From assembly GCA_012521335.1 (NCBI GenBank), contig JAAYMM010000070.1, positions 1 to 51,785 on the forward strand: 51,785 nucleotides of DNA, given 5' to 3'. Below are positions 41,697 through 49,594 of the stretch, in pieces; position 1 is the first letter of the stretch, and every line of letters starts with the position of its first letter. Both the position numbers and the translations under genes were made by a program. Below the pieces are notes generated by a model. It saw only the letters and a program-made list of their open reading frames with translations. It made no database searches and had not been told where the DNA came from. Origin of the DNA: Bacillota bacterium. Lineage in GTDB: Bacteria > Bacillota > Limnochordia > Darwinibacteriales > Darwinibacteriaceae.

Positions 41697-42598
41697 AGGA
41701 ACAGGAGTAATACTCCGCAGATGGAGATCAGTGCTCCCGCGATTTCTTTGGGGAGCACTTTTTCTTTCAAGATCAGTACCGCAAACGGGATGATCAGCAC
41801 GGGCGACAGGGAAGTAAGCGAAGACACAATACCCGCTGCTGTGTGCTGGAGAGCAAACAAGGCCGCGGCCACGCCCAAAAAGGGACCCAATACTGCGCCA
41901 AGGGCAATAAAGCGCAGGGCTTTGGGGTCACGCACCGCGGCAGCCATCGCAGGCCACTTTTTCCTGAGGGTGATGATCGCGCTAAAGGCCAGAAATGCCG
42001 CCAGGAGCCGAATCTGGGTTGCAGCCAGGGCATCATAGCTGCCCATGCCCAGCTTGCTGAAAACCATCCCCAAGGCATCGCCCAAGGCGCCTAAGACCGC
42101 GAACAGCACACCCCGCAGGGGGCGGTTGAGCTTGACCTTTCTTTCCTCAGGATTGCGGCTGAGGATGACCAGGGAAATGCCCAGCATAACCAGGAAGATG
42201 CCCAAGACACCCACGGATGAGATCTTTTCTCTCAAAATTAAAAAGCTCAGCAGGCCGGTGATGGGCGGGCCCATGGACTTAAACAGCAGGGAGATGCGGG
42301 CCCCAATTTCCACAAAGGCTTGGAAGAGAAAGATATCCCCGAGCCCAAAGCCCAACAAGCCCGAGATGGTGAGCCAGAACCAAGCCGCGGGCGGGGCATC
42401 CAGGGGCAGGGCTGTTCCCCTTATGAGCCAGGCGGTAAGCGTTAAGAGGGGAAAGGCCACAAAGATCCGGAAGTAGTTCACGGCCAAAGACCCCACCCGT
42501 TTGCCCGCTGCCTCAAAAGCCAAGGAGTTGAAACACCAACAAAGGGCGGCCGCCAGTGCCGCCAGTTCTCCTAGATGTGCTGTTACCGCTGCCTGCAT
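41693..42598 (-). CDS. EamA/DMT-family transporter
   Basis: The protein (301 residues from ATG 42598) has ten hydrophobic segments in two EamA repeats. Notable parts are 'FGLGDIFLFQAFVEIGARIS' in the first repeat and 'VSSLTSLSPVLIIPFAVLIL' in the second. It is not closely similar by eye to the other DMT protein in the window. The ORF track's longer N-terminus includes the promoter region, so ATG 42598, preceded by AGGGGATGG, is chosen. Substrate unknown. The gene has its own promoter, divergent from the GH13 operon. Confidence 0.88.
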   Translation of the reverse strand: MQAAVTAHLGELAALAAALCWCFNSLAFEAAGKRVGSLAVNYFRIFVAFPLLTLTAWLIRGTALPLDAPPAAWFWLTISGLLGFGLGDIFLFQAFVEIGARISLLFKSMGPPITGLLSFLILREKISSVGVLGIFLVMLGISLVILSRNPEERKVKLNRPLRGVLFAVLGALGDALGMVFSKLGMGSYDALAATQIRLLAAFLAFSAIITLRKKWPAMAAAVRDPKALRFIALGAVLGPFLGVAAALFALQHTAAGIVSSLTSLSPVLIIPFAVLILKEKVLPKEIAGALISICGVLLLFL

Positions 42599-42645
42599 GC
42601 GTGTCCATCCCCTGTACCAGAATACTGCGCTGTGCTTACAGCACA

Positions 42646-42674
42646 ATTATAGTCCTGAGCAGACGGGATGGGAA
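42646..42674 (-). promoter_or_regulatory. Promoter of the DMT transporter gene
   Basis: On the minus strand TTCCCA (42669-42674) and a perfect TATAAT (42646-42651) are 17 bases apart. A small inverted repeat TGTGC/GCACA (42631-42645) lies just downstream of the -10 box. Confidence 0.6.
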
Positions 42675-42693
42675 GGGTGAGGCGCGGGTACAG

Positions 42694-42709
42694 CAGGGAA
42701 TATTCCCTG
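42694..42709. promoter_or_regulatory. 16-bp perfect palindrome, candidate operator of the GH13 operon
   Basis: CAGGGAATATTCCCTG is a perfect palindrome in the divergent region, 50 bp before the glucosidase start. It differs from the LacI operators at 25.7 kb, so a different regulator would bind. Confidence 0.55.
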
Positions 42710-42759
42710 GTTGCTAGAAACTAAACATAAATTGCGTAAAGAGCAAGGGGGCAGGGTCT

Positions 42760-44367
42760 ATGCTTAAGTGGTGGCAGGAGCGGGTGGTCTATCAAATCTG
42801 GCCCCGCAGCTTCCAAGACAGCAACGGTGATGGAATTGGCGACCTGCAGGGGATCATCTCCCGCCTGGATGAGCTCAAGGATCTGGGAGTGGGCATTATC
42901 TGGCTTAGCCCCGTCTATCCATCGCCCAACGTGGACTATGGCTACGACATCAGTGATTACAAAGCCATCAATCCCGAGTTCGGCACCATGGAAGATTTCG
43001 ACGAGCTGCTCGCGGAGGCGGAAAAGCGGGACATCAAAATCGTAATGGATCTGGTGATCAACCACACCTCGGATCAGCATTTCTGGTTCCAGCAGAGCAG
43101 GGACAAAAACAGCCCCTATCGCGACTATTATATCTGGCGCTCCGGAAAAGGCGGCCGTCCGCCCAACAACTGGGGCAGCTTCTTCGGCGGTCCTGCTTGG
43201 ACGTACGATGAGCAGAGCGGCGAGTATTACCTCCATCTTTTTGCCAAGAATCAACCTGACCTGAACTACCGCAACCCGAAGGTGTTGGCCGAGGTCAAAG
43301 ACATCATCCGCTTCTGGCTGGATAAGGGTGTAGCCGGATTTCGCTGTGATGTGATCAACATCATCTGGAAGTCCAGCCTGGAAAACGGCAAGTGGCGGCC
43401 AGCCCTCAAGGGGCTGGAGCATTATCTCTCCCAGGAGGGCTGCCATGAGATCCTGCAGGAGCTGCGGCGGGAGGTGCTGGACCAATACGACTGCTTCACC
43501 GTGGGCGAAACGGTGTTTGTCACCACCAAAATGGCCAATGAGTTCATGCAGCCCAGAGAGATGGATATGGTCTTTTCCTTTGAACATATGGGGGCTGATG
43601 AGTTTCTGCTGAAGTGGTTCAAGACCAAGTTCAAACCGGAGCGTCTGGCCCGGGCCCTCACCAAGTGGCAGCTGGAGGTGCCCTGGAACGCCAACTACCT
43701 GGAGAACCATGATCAGCCCCGCTGCGTTTCCCGGTTCGGCGATGAAGGGGAGTATTGGGAAAAGTCCGCCAAGCTGCTGGCGGTGCTGCTTTTGACCCTC
43801 AAAGGCACTCCGTTTATCTACCAGGGCCAGGAGATTGGCATGACCAATTTCGATTTCACCAGCATGGAGCAGATTAAGGACATCGAATCCCACAATGTGT
43901 ACCATCTAGCCAAAAAACTAGGCTTTCCCGCGAGGTTGAGGTGGAAGATGATCAAAGCTTCATCCCGGGATAACGCCCGCACGCCCGTGCAGTGGAGCGC
44001 CGGCCCCAACGCAGGGTTTACTACGGGTACACCTTGGATCGGGGTGAACAGGAACTACAAACGCATCAATATGGAATCCCAACTCAATGATCCCAACTCC
44101 ATCCGCAGCTTCTACAAGCGCCTGATCGCCCTGCGCGCCGGAAGCGATCTGCTCAAGGCAGGAGATTTCGAGGCGGTGCAGATCACCAAGAACCTGTTTG
44201 TGTACCGGCGCGAGCTGGGCGGTAAGTCTATGCTCATTCTGCTCAACTTCTCCAGGGAAACGGTCGCGGCACCTTATCGCGGGGAGGTTGTGATTGCCAA
44301 CTACGAACGCACCGGCTACGACGGGAGGCTGCAGCCTTTCGAGGCCGTGGTCTTAAGCGAAAACTAG
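42760..44367 (+). CDS. GH13 alpha-glucosidase (oligo-1,6-glucosidase / trehalose-hydrolase type)
   Basis: The 535-residue enzyme has the standard GH13 domains A, B and C. The four conserved regions are present: 'MDLVINHTS', 'GFRCDVI' (nucleophile Asp), 'FTVGET' (acid-base Glu) and 'LENHDQPR' (third Asp). The opening 'VVYQIWPRSFQDSNGDGIGDL' is usual for cytosolic exo-acting alpha-glucosidases. No signal peptide is present. Whether it prefers isomaltose, trehalose or another glucoside is not clear. ATG 42760 follows AAGGGGG. A sugar symporter gene follows ten bases downstream, so the pair imports and hydrolyses an alpha-glucoside without phosphorylation. Confidence 0.92.
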   Translation: MLKWWQERVVYQIWPRSFQDSNGDGIGDLQGIISRLDELKDLGVGIIWLSPVYPSPNVDYGYDISDYKAINPEFGTMEDFDELLAEAEKRDIKIVMDLVINHTSDQHFWFQQSRDKNSPYRDYYIWRSGKGGRPPNNWGSFFGGPAWTYDEQSGEYYLHLFAKNQPDLNYRNPKVLAEVKDIIRFWLDKGVAGFRCDVINIIWKSSLENGKWRPALKGLEHYLSQEGCHEILQELRREVLDQYDCFTVGETVFVTTKMANEFMQPREMDMVFSFEHMGADEFLLKWFKTKFKPERLARALTKWQLEVPWNANYLENHDQPRCVSRFGDEGEYWEKSAKLLAVLLLTLKGTPFIYQGQEIGMTNFDFTSMEQIKDIESHNVYHLAKKLGFPARLRWKMIKASSRDNARTPVQWSAGPNAGFTTGTPWIGVNRNYKRINMESQLNDPNSIRSFYKRLIALRAGSDLLKAGDFEAVQITKNLFVYRRELGGKSMLILLNFSRETVAAPYRGEVVIANYERTGYDGRLQPFEAVVLSEN

Positions 44368-44377
44368 GAGGATAGTC

Positions 44378-45763
44378 ATGCAAACAGCAGCGAAGCGCAA
44401 TATCTACGCCTTTGGTTTGGGCACCGTCGGGCGGGACATGGTCTATGCCATGGTGAGCATGTATCTGATCTTCTACCTTACGGATATCCTCAACGTCTCC
44501 AGTGCTACGCTGTGGTCGTTGAACGTGATCCTGCTCATCGGGCGTGTCTTCGACGCCCTCAACGACCCCATCATGGGGGTAATCGTGGACAACACCAACA
44601 CCAGGTACGGGAAGTTCAAGCCCTGGATCGTGTTTGGAGCCATCAGTTCAGGGATCATTACCATCCTCTTGTTCACCGATTTTGGCCTCAGGGGTACCAG
44701 CTTCCTGGTGGTCTTCGGGATCTTGTTTGTCCTCTGGGATCTGGCCTACACCACCAACGATATCTCCTACTGGTCCATGCTGCCGGCGCTGAGTACCGAT
44801 CAGCACCAGCGGGAGAAGATGGGCTCCTTTGCCAAGATCTGTGCTGATATCGGGCTCTTTGCCGTGGTGGTGGGGCTCGTGCCCATCACCACCATGCTGG
44901 GGGAGAGGCTGGGGAGCATGGTCACGGCCTACCAGGTGTTCACCATCATCCTCGTGGTGATCATGTGGATCGGGCAAGCCATCACCGTGTTCGGGGTGAA
45001 GGAGAACAGAGAGGCCTTTAAGCAGGAAGAGGCCACGACCTTACGGGGGATGGTCAAGGCCATCGCTGAGAACGATCAGCTGCTCTGGGCCGCGGTTTCC
45101 ATGTCTCTGTTTTTGATCGGTTACGTGACCACCACCAGTTTCGGGATCTATTTCTTCAAATATGCCTATGGCGACGAGGGGATGTACTCCGTTTTTGCCC
45201 TGATTCTGGGACTGTGCCAGTTGGGGGCCCTGTCTGTTTTTCCCTTGTTCAGCAGACGGTTTAGCCGCAAGGCCCTGTACACGGCCGCAACGGTGCTGGT
45301 GGTCCTGGGCTACCTGCTCTTCTTCTTTGCTCCCATGACCATGCTCGTGATTGGTCCGGCCGGCATCCTGATCTTCCTGGGCGAGGCGTTTATCCAGATC
45401 CTCATGCTCATGTTCTTCACCGATACGGTGGAATACGGCCAGTGGAAACTGGGCAAGCGCAATGAGAGCGTGACATTTTCTATCCAACCGGTGATCTTCA
45501 AACTAGCTGCCGCCATAGCCAACGGCATAGTGGGCGTAACCGTAATCGTCGCCGGCATTGCCGATGCGCTCACCCCTGAAGAGGTGACTGCAGGGGGGCT
45601 GGTGATTTTGAAGTTTGCCATGCTCATTCTGCCCCTGCTGTTCATCCTGTTGGGTTACTGGGTCTACCGACGCAAGTACATTATTGACAGCGCCATGTAT
45701 CAGCGCATCCTGGACGACCTTAAGGCGCGCGGCCATCTCAAGACTGTCTCCACAAGTTCCTAG
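44378..45763 (+). CDS. GPH-family sugar:cation symporter (MelB-like)
   Basis: This 461-residue protein has 12 predicted membrane helices and the glycoside-pentoside-hexuronide symporter pattern: 'GRDMVYAMVSMYLIFYLTD' near the N-terminus, 'GRVFDALNDPIMGVIVDNT' (quoted in part) with the cation-site Asp residues, 'RYGKFKPWIVFG', and 'FFTDTVEYGQWKLGKRNES' near the C-terminus. It takes up a glycoside with sodium or protons. The cotranscribed GH13 enzyme makes an alpha-glucoside the likely cargo. ATG 44378 follows AGGAGG. Confidence 0.92.
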   Translation: MQTAAKRNIYAFGLGTVGRDMVYAMVSMYLIFYLTDILNVSSATLWSLNVILLIGRVFDALNDPIMGVIVDNTNTRYGKFKPWIVFGAISSGIITILLFTDFGLRGTSFLVVFGILFVLWDLAYTTNDISYWSMLPALSTDQHQREKMGSFAKICADIGLFAVVVGLVPITTMLGERLGSMVTAYQVFTIILVVIMWIGQAITVFGVKENREAFKQEEATTLRGMVKAIAENDQLLWAAVSMSLFLIGYVTTTSFGIYFFKYAYGDEGMYSVFALILGLCQLGALSVFPLFSRRFSRKALYTAATVLVVLGYLLFFFAPMTMLVIGPAGILIFLGEAFIQILMLMFFTDTVEYGQWKLGKRNESVTFSIQPVIFKLAAAIANGIVGVTVIVAGIADALTPEEVTAGGLVILKFAMLILPLLFILLGYWVYRRKYIIDSAMYQRILDDLKARGHLKTVSTSS

Positions 45764-45841
45764 ATTTAGTTGCAGGGACTAGCTCCCCGTTCTCGAAGTG
45801 AAAAAATGAAAGCGCCGTGTGGAGAGGAGAGAAGTCTGGGA

Positions 45842-46435
45842 GTGAGTCGGACAAGCGCTTTGCAGCTGGTGAGGGAGCTTTACGGGACGCAGCGCCGCGA
45901 GGGGCTGGAAAAGTACAGTGCGCAGCACCCCTTGGATGTGGTGCAGTACTGTTTTCTGCATCTGGAACCGGACAACCTGCGCGTCATGCGCATGCTCAAT
46001 GTAGCCCTGCTCCATGATGTAGTGGAAGATTATCTGCAGGAGGGCTACACCCTGGAAAAGGTGCAGGCTGTAGTGGGCTTGAGGCCCCAGGAGGCCATGC
46101 TTTTGAACCTGCTCACTAGGAAAAAGGACCAAGAAGAAGGGTATCTGCCAGGCATCTTCGCCGTGGAGGAGGCGGCCCGCATTAAGCTCGCGGACCGCAT
46201 CGCCAACTGCCGCGACCTGCTGGCTTGGGTGCGGCAGGCTCAGGGGTTCCCTGAAAAGGCCCGGCACATCTATGAGAAGTACCGGCGAGAGAACGAGCTC
46301 ATCTTTGACCTCGTGCAGGAGCACTACAGCGAGCAGATGGTGGATCCGTCCCATCCCATCTGCCAGCAGATCCAGCTGCTCAAAGAGGATACGGCCGAAT
46401 TGGAGAGGCTGTATGCCCAGTACGTTGGGGTGTAA
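45842..46435 (+). CDS. SpoT/MESH1-like HD-domain protein, probable small alarmone hydrolase
   Basis: The protein (197 residues from GTG 45842) consists of one HD domain of the RelA/SpoT hydrolase type. The metal-site motifs are 'QHPLDVV', 'ALLHDVVEDY' and 'KLADRIANCRDL'. The HDxxED form is the one found in active (p)ppGpp hydrolases. There is no synthetase, TGS or ACT domain. The start is uncertain: GTG 45842 has the strong ribosome site GGAGAGGAGAG, while ATG 45806 and the track's TTG 45770 have none. It could instead act on another phosphorylated nucleotide. Confidence 0.7.
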   Translation: MSRTSALQLVRELYGTQRREGLEKYSAQHPLDVVQYCFLHLEPDNLRVMRMLNVALLHDVVEDYLQEGYTLEKVQAVVGLRPQEAMLLNLLTRKKDQEEGYLPGIFAVEEAARIKLADRIANCRDLLAWVRQAQGFPEKARHIYEKYRRENELIFDLVQEHYSEQMVDPSHPICQQIQLLKEDTAELERLYAQYVGV

Positions 46436-46450
46436 CCCCAGAAAAAAGCA

Positions 46451-46479
46451 ATCCGCACCAGTGGTGCGGATCTTTTTTT
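46451..46479. terminator. Bidirectional intrinsic terminator
   Basis: ATCCGCACC pairs perfectly with GGTGCGGAT around a three-base loop. Seven T residues follow on the plus strand, and six lie on the minus strand beyond the other arm, so it serves both convergent genes. Confidence 0.92.
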
Positions 46480-46483
46480 CTGG

Positions 46484-47608
46484 TTAAGCCGACCCACAGC
46501 AGTGGCCGAAGTCGCGGCTGCTGCCGCAGGGACAGGGCGCTTCTGGGCTCATGGGCCTCTTGGTGGCAAAGTCGTACACAACTGTCTTGTGGGGGCGTTG
46601 AGCCCCCTTGTTGGGCTCGGGTCCCTCCCTGTCCATGATCTCCTCCGGTGAGTAGCCTTTCAGCACCCAGTGGGGAATGCTGTGGTAAAAGTCGAACACT
46701 ACCAGGGCCAGCTCAGTGATGTCGTCGTCAGAAGCCATGTCAATATGCTCCAGCAGGGCATAGACGATTTCTGGAGGGGGCAGGTCTGTCTGCACCAAGC
46801 TGAACAGGAGGTCGAGGAAGTAGGGAGCAGACTCGGTGAGGAGATTGCGCCGCAGGAAGCTGCGCAGCTCCCTTATCTGTTTCCCTTTCCTGTGGTAAAA
46901 GCCTTCCTGTCCTGCCTGCCAGGCCTCGTGATAGGTCAGGGGGCGGTATTCCAAGGCCTGCCTGGACTTAAGTTCACGGAGGATGTAGTCCAGGTCTGTG
47001 AGGCGTCCGTCGCAGAAATAACCTCCCTCCAAGACGATATTCCAGTTGTAGAAACCTACCTCGTGCAGCACTTCTTCGATCCGGATCCGCTCCATGGGCC
47101 GAGGCAGCAGCCTGTTCAGCATCTGGCAGAGCACCTCCGCGGGCAGGCAGCCGTAGTAGTGGAGCAGGCCCCTGCTGAGCCGGGCGATCTCCGTGTTCTC
47201 CCGCACTTTTTCCCGAAATACAGGCCCGTCGAAGGCAAAAAACAGTTCCTGGAACTCCAGGGGTATGATCAGAAAAGCCGTGTGCTCATCATCCGTTTCC
47301 AGAAAGGCCAGGTACTCCTCGAGCAGGTAGTCTTCGGCGGATAAGCTGCTGGCCGTGCCCAGGCGGTGTGCTTGGCTGAATGTGGTTATGTCCAGCACTA
47401 GGCTGTAAATGGACTGATCCCAGAGCAGCATTTTACCAGCCGCGACCAGAGGCAGGCGCTGGCAGAGAAAGCCGATCAGCTTTGATTTCCGCAACCCGCT
47501 GGCTCCCTTGAGCTGGAGCTTGCGGCAGAGCTGCAAGAGCTCGGCTTTGGTCTGCCGCGCCAAGAGCGACTCCAAAAGAAAAGCGCTGTTAGCGGCAGAC
47601 TTGGACAT
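46484..47608 (-). CDS. SEC-C motif protein with SAP/Rho-N-like N-terminus
   Basis: The protein (374 residues from ATG 47608) ends in a zinc-binding SEC-C motif 'CPCGSSRDFGHCC', like the tail of SecA. Near the N-terminus 'TKAELLQLCRKLQLKGAS' resembles a SAP or Rho-N helix-hairpin that can bind nucleic acid. The middle 250 residues are not recognised. The SEC-C motif often marks proteins that meet ribosomes or SecB, so a role in protein quality control is possible but unproven. It follows exonuclease III by 16 bases and is probably cotranscribed. The TTG 47632 start of the track is less likely. Confidence 0.65.
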   Translation of the reverse strand: MSKSAANSAFLLESLLARQTKAELLQLCRKLQLKGASGLRKSKLIGFLCQRLPLVAAGKMLLWDQSIYSLVLDITTFSQAHRLGTASSLSAEDYLLEEYLAFLETDDEHTAFLIIPLEFQELFFAFDGPVFREKVRENTEIARLSRGLLHYYGCLPAEVLCQMLNRLLPRPMERIRIEEVLHEVGFYNWNIVLEGGYFCDGRLTDLDYILRELKSRQALEYRPLTYHEAWQAGQEGFYHRKGKQIRELRSFLRRNLLTESAPYFLDLLFSLVQTDLPPPEIVYALLEHIDMASDDDITELALVVFDFYHSIPHWVLKGYSPEEIMDREGPEPNKGAQRPHKTVVYDFATKRPMSPEAPCPCGSSRDFGHCCGSA

Positions 47609-47624
47609 TTGACTCACCGTCCCT

Positions 47625-48383
47625 CTATTCAAGCCGGAGTCTCAGTTCCACCGGGCAGTGGTCACTGCCCAGCACCTGATCGTGGATGGCGGCATCCACC
47701 AGGTGCTCTTTAAAATCTGCGGACACCAGGAAGTAGTCGATTCTCCACCCGATGTTCCGCTCCCGCGCCTTGGCGAAATAGGCCCACCAGGTGTAGGCAT
47801 CGCGCCTGTCGGGATAGAAGTAGCGAAAGGTATCGATGAACCCTGCCTCAAGGAGCTCGCTGAACTTGGCGCGCTCTTCAGCTGTAAAGCCGGCGTTTTT
47901 GCGGTTGGAGTCGGGGTTCTTGAGATCGATCTCTTGATGGGCCACATTGAGATCCCCGCAGATGATCACAGGCTTTTCTTGGTTCAGCTCCCGCACGAAG
48001 GAGCGGAAGGCATCGTCCCAGACCATCCTGTAATCCAGGCGGGTCAGGCCCCGCTGGGAGTTGGGAGTGTACACATTGGTCAGGAAAAACTGGTCAAACT
48101 CCACAGTGAGCACCCGCCCTTCCCGATCATGCTCCTCCACACCCAGCCCACGGCGCACCTCAATCGGCTTGTGCTTGGTGAACACCGCAGTGCCTGAATA
48201 GCCCTTCTTTTCAGCGTGGTTCCAGTACTGCTCGTAGCCTGGCAGTTCCAACTCCAGCTGGCCTTCCTGCAGCCTGGTTTCCTGTACGCAGAAGATGTCC
48301 GCATCTATCTCTCGGAAGAAGTCCAAGAAGCCCTTGTTGAGGCAGGCTCTGAGACCGTTGACATTCCAGGATATGAGCTTCAT
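47625..48383 (-). CDS. xth: Exodeoxyribonuclease III
   Basis: The protein (252 residues) is an AP endonuclease and 3'-5' exonuclease of base-excision repair. The motifs are 'SWNVNGLRA', 'CVQETRLQ' (metal Glu), 'GDLNVAHQEIDLKNP' and 'GSDHCPVEL' (catalytic Asp-His). 'YTWWAYFAKARERNIGWRID' is typical of the bacterial ExoA group. ATG 48383 is preceded by GGGAGG; the longer ORF in the track is not needed. It heads a two-gene unit with the SEC-C gene. Confidence 0.94.
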   Translation of the reverse strand: MKLISWNVNGLRACLNKGFLDFFREIDADIFCVQETRLQEGQLELELPGYEQYWNHAEKKGYSGTAVFTKHKPIEVRRGLGVEEHDREGRVLTVEFDQFFLTNVYTPNSQRGLTRLDYRMVWDDAFRSFVRELNQEKPVIICGDLNVAHQEIDLKNPDSNRKNAGFTAEERAKFSELLEAGFIDTFRYFYPDRRDAYTWWAYFAKARERNIGWRIDYFLVSADFKEHLVDAAIHDQVLGSDHCPVELRLRLE

Positions 48384-48431
48384 GCAATAACCTCCCACTG
48401 GCACAATTCTCTAGCGGTTACTAGGTTCCTG

Positions 48432-48450
48432 CCTGTTTCCCGAAAACAGG
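48432..48450. repeat. Inverted repeat in the divergent xth/galE region
   Basis: CCTGTTT and AAACAGG, separated by five bases, lie midway between the two divergent genes. It could be an operator; it does not match the usual Bacillus LexA site. Confidence 0.35.
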
Positions 48451-48556
48451 AGCGGAGAGGGAGGTGCCAGGGCACAAAAGAAGGAATAATGTCGTGGCAG
48501 GCAGAATTGACTTATCTTACACCTTAAGGAGATTTCTGGAGGAGGCAAGCAGGAAC

Positions 48557-49549
48557 ATGCTGATTTTAGTCACGGGGGGAACGGGCTACATCGGCAGCCA
48601 CACCTGTGTGGAACTGCTCAACAACGGCTGCGATGTCATTATCCTCGATAATCTGGTGAACAGCGAGCGGGAGGTTGTGGACCGCATCGCCAAAATCACG
48701 GGCAAGCGCCCCCTCTTTTACCAAGTGGACGCCACAGAGGCCGCCGCTGTGGACGCCGTTTTCTCAGCCCATCCCATCGACGGGGTGATTCACTTCGCCG
48801 GCCTGAAAGCGGTGGGCGAATCAGTGGAAAAGCCGCTAGCCTATTACAAAAACAACCTGCTGAGCACCATGGTGATCCTAGAGCACTGTGTGAAGTACGG
48901 CGTGCCGCGCTTTGTGTTCAGCTCTTCCGCTACCGTGTACGGGGAGAACGAAGTGCCCTTTGTGGAGACAATGGAGCTGAAGCCCCGCTCCAACCCCTAC
49001 GGTGAAACCAAGGCCATGTGTGAAAAGATCCTCAGCGATACCGCCAGCCGTAATCCAGAGATGTCTGTGGCCCTGCTGCGCTATTTCAACCCCGTAGGTG
49101 CCCACGAGAGCGGGCTGATTGGGGAAAAACCCCGGGGTGTGCCCAACAACCTCATGCCCTACGTGACCCAAGTGGCTAAAGGCCTGCTGCCGGAGCTGAG
49201 GGTGTTCGGCAGTGACTATCCCACGCCGGATGGAACTGGAGTCAGGGACTACATTCACGTTATGGATCTGGCGGAAGGCCATCTGGCGGCTCTGGAGAAG
49301 ATGGGCCGCGGAGTACACATTTACAACCTGGGTACCGGCCGGGGGACTTCGGTTCTGGAGCTGATCACCACCTTTGAACAAGTGAACAAGGTCAAGATCC
49401 CCTACAGAATAGTGGACCGGCGTCCAGGGGACGTAGCCGAGTGCTGGGCCGACGTGAGCAAAGCGAGGAGAGAACTGGGCTGGACAGCCAAGCGGGGCAT
49501 CGCCGAGATGTGCCGGGACGCCTGGCGCTTTGAGCAACTGCACGGTTAG
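48557..49549 (+). CDS. galE: UDP-glucose 4-epimerase
   Basis: The protein (330 residues) interconverts UDP-glucose and UDP-galactose. It has the NAD motif 'TGGTGYIGSH', 'HFAGLKAVGESV', catalytic 'SSSATVYG' and Tyr-Lys in 'NPYGETK', and 'YIHVMDLAEGH' near the C-terminus. ATG 48557 is chosen, with GGAGGAGG upstream; the track's 48464 start adds an unlikely tail. No galK or galT is nearby, so it may serve envelope polysaccharide synthesis. Confidence 0.94.
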   Translation: MLILVTGGTGYIGSHTCVELLNNGCDVIILDNLVNSEREVVDRIAKITGKRPLFYQVDATEAAAVDAVFSAHPIDGVIHFAGLKAVGESVEKPLAYYKNNLLSTMVILEHCVKYGVPRFVFSSSATVYGENEVPFVETMELKPRSNPYGETKAMCEKILSDTASRNPEMSVALLRYFNPVGAHESGLIGEKPRGVPNNLMPYVTQVAKGLLPELRVFGSDYPTPDGTGVRDYIHVMDLAEGHLAALEKMGRGVHIYNLGTGRGTSVLELITTFEQVNKVKIPYRIVDRRPGDVAECWADVSKARRELGWTAKRGIAEMCRDAWRFEQLHG

Positions 49550-49594
49550 GGCGACGAGCAGATAGGGAACCGTTCATTTCATGGAGGTACAGCT

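Noticed and set aside
42721-43905. 394-residue ORF on the minus strand
   Set aside because: It lies antisense to the GH13 gene, whose catalytic motifs are all in the plus-strand frame. No ribosome site supports it.
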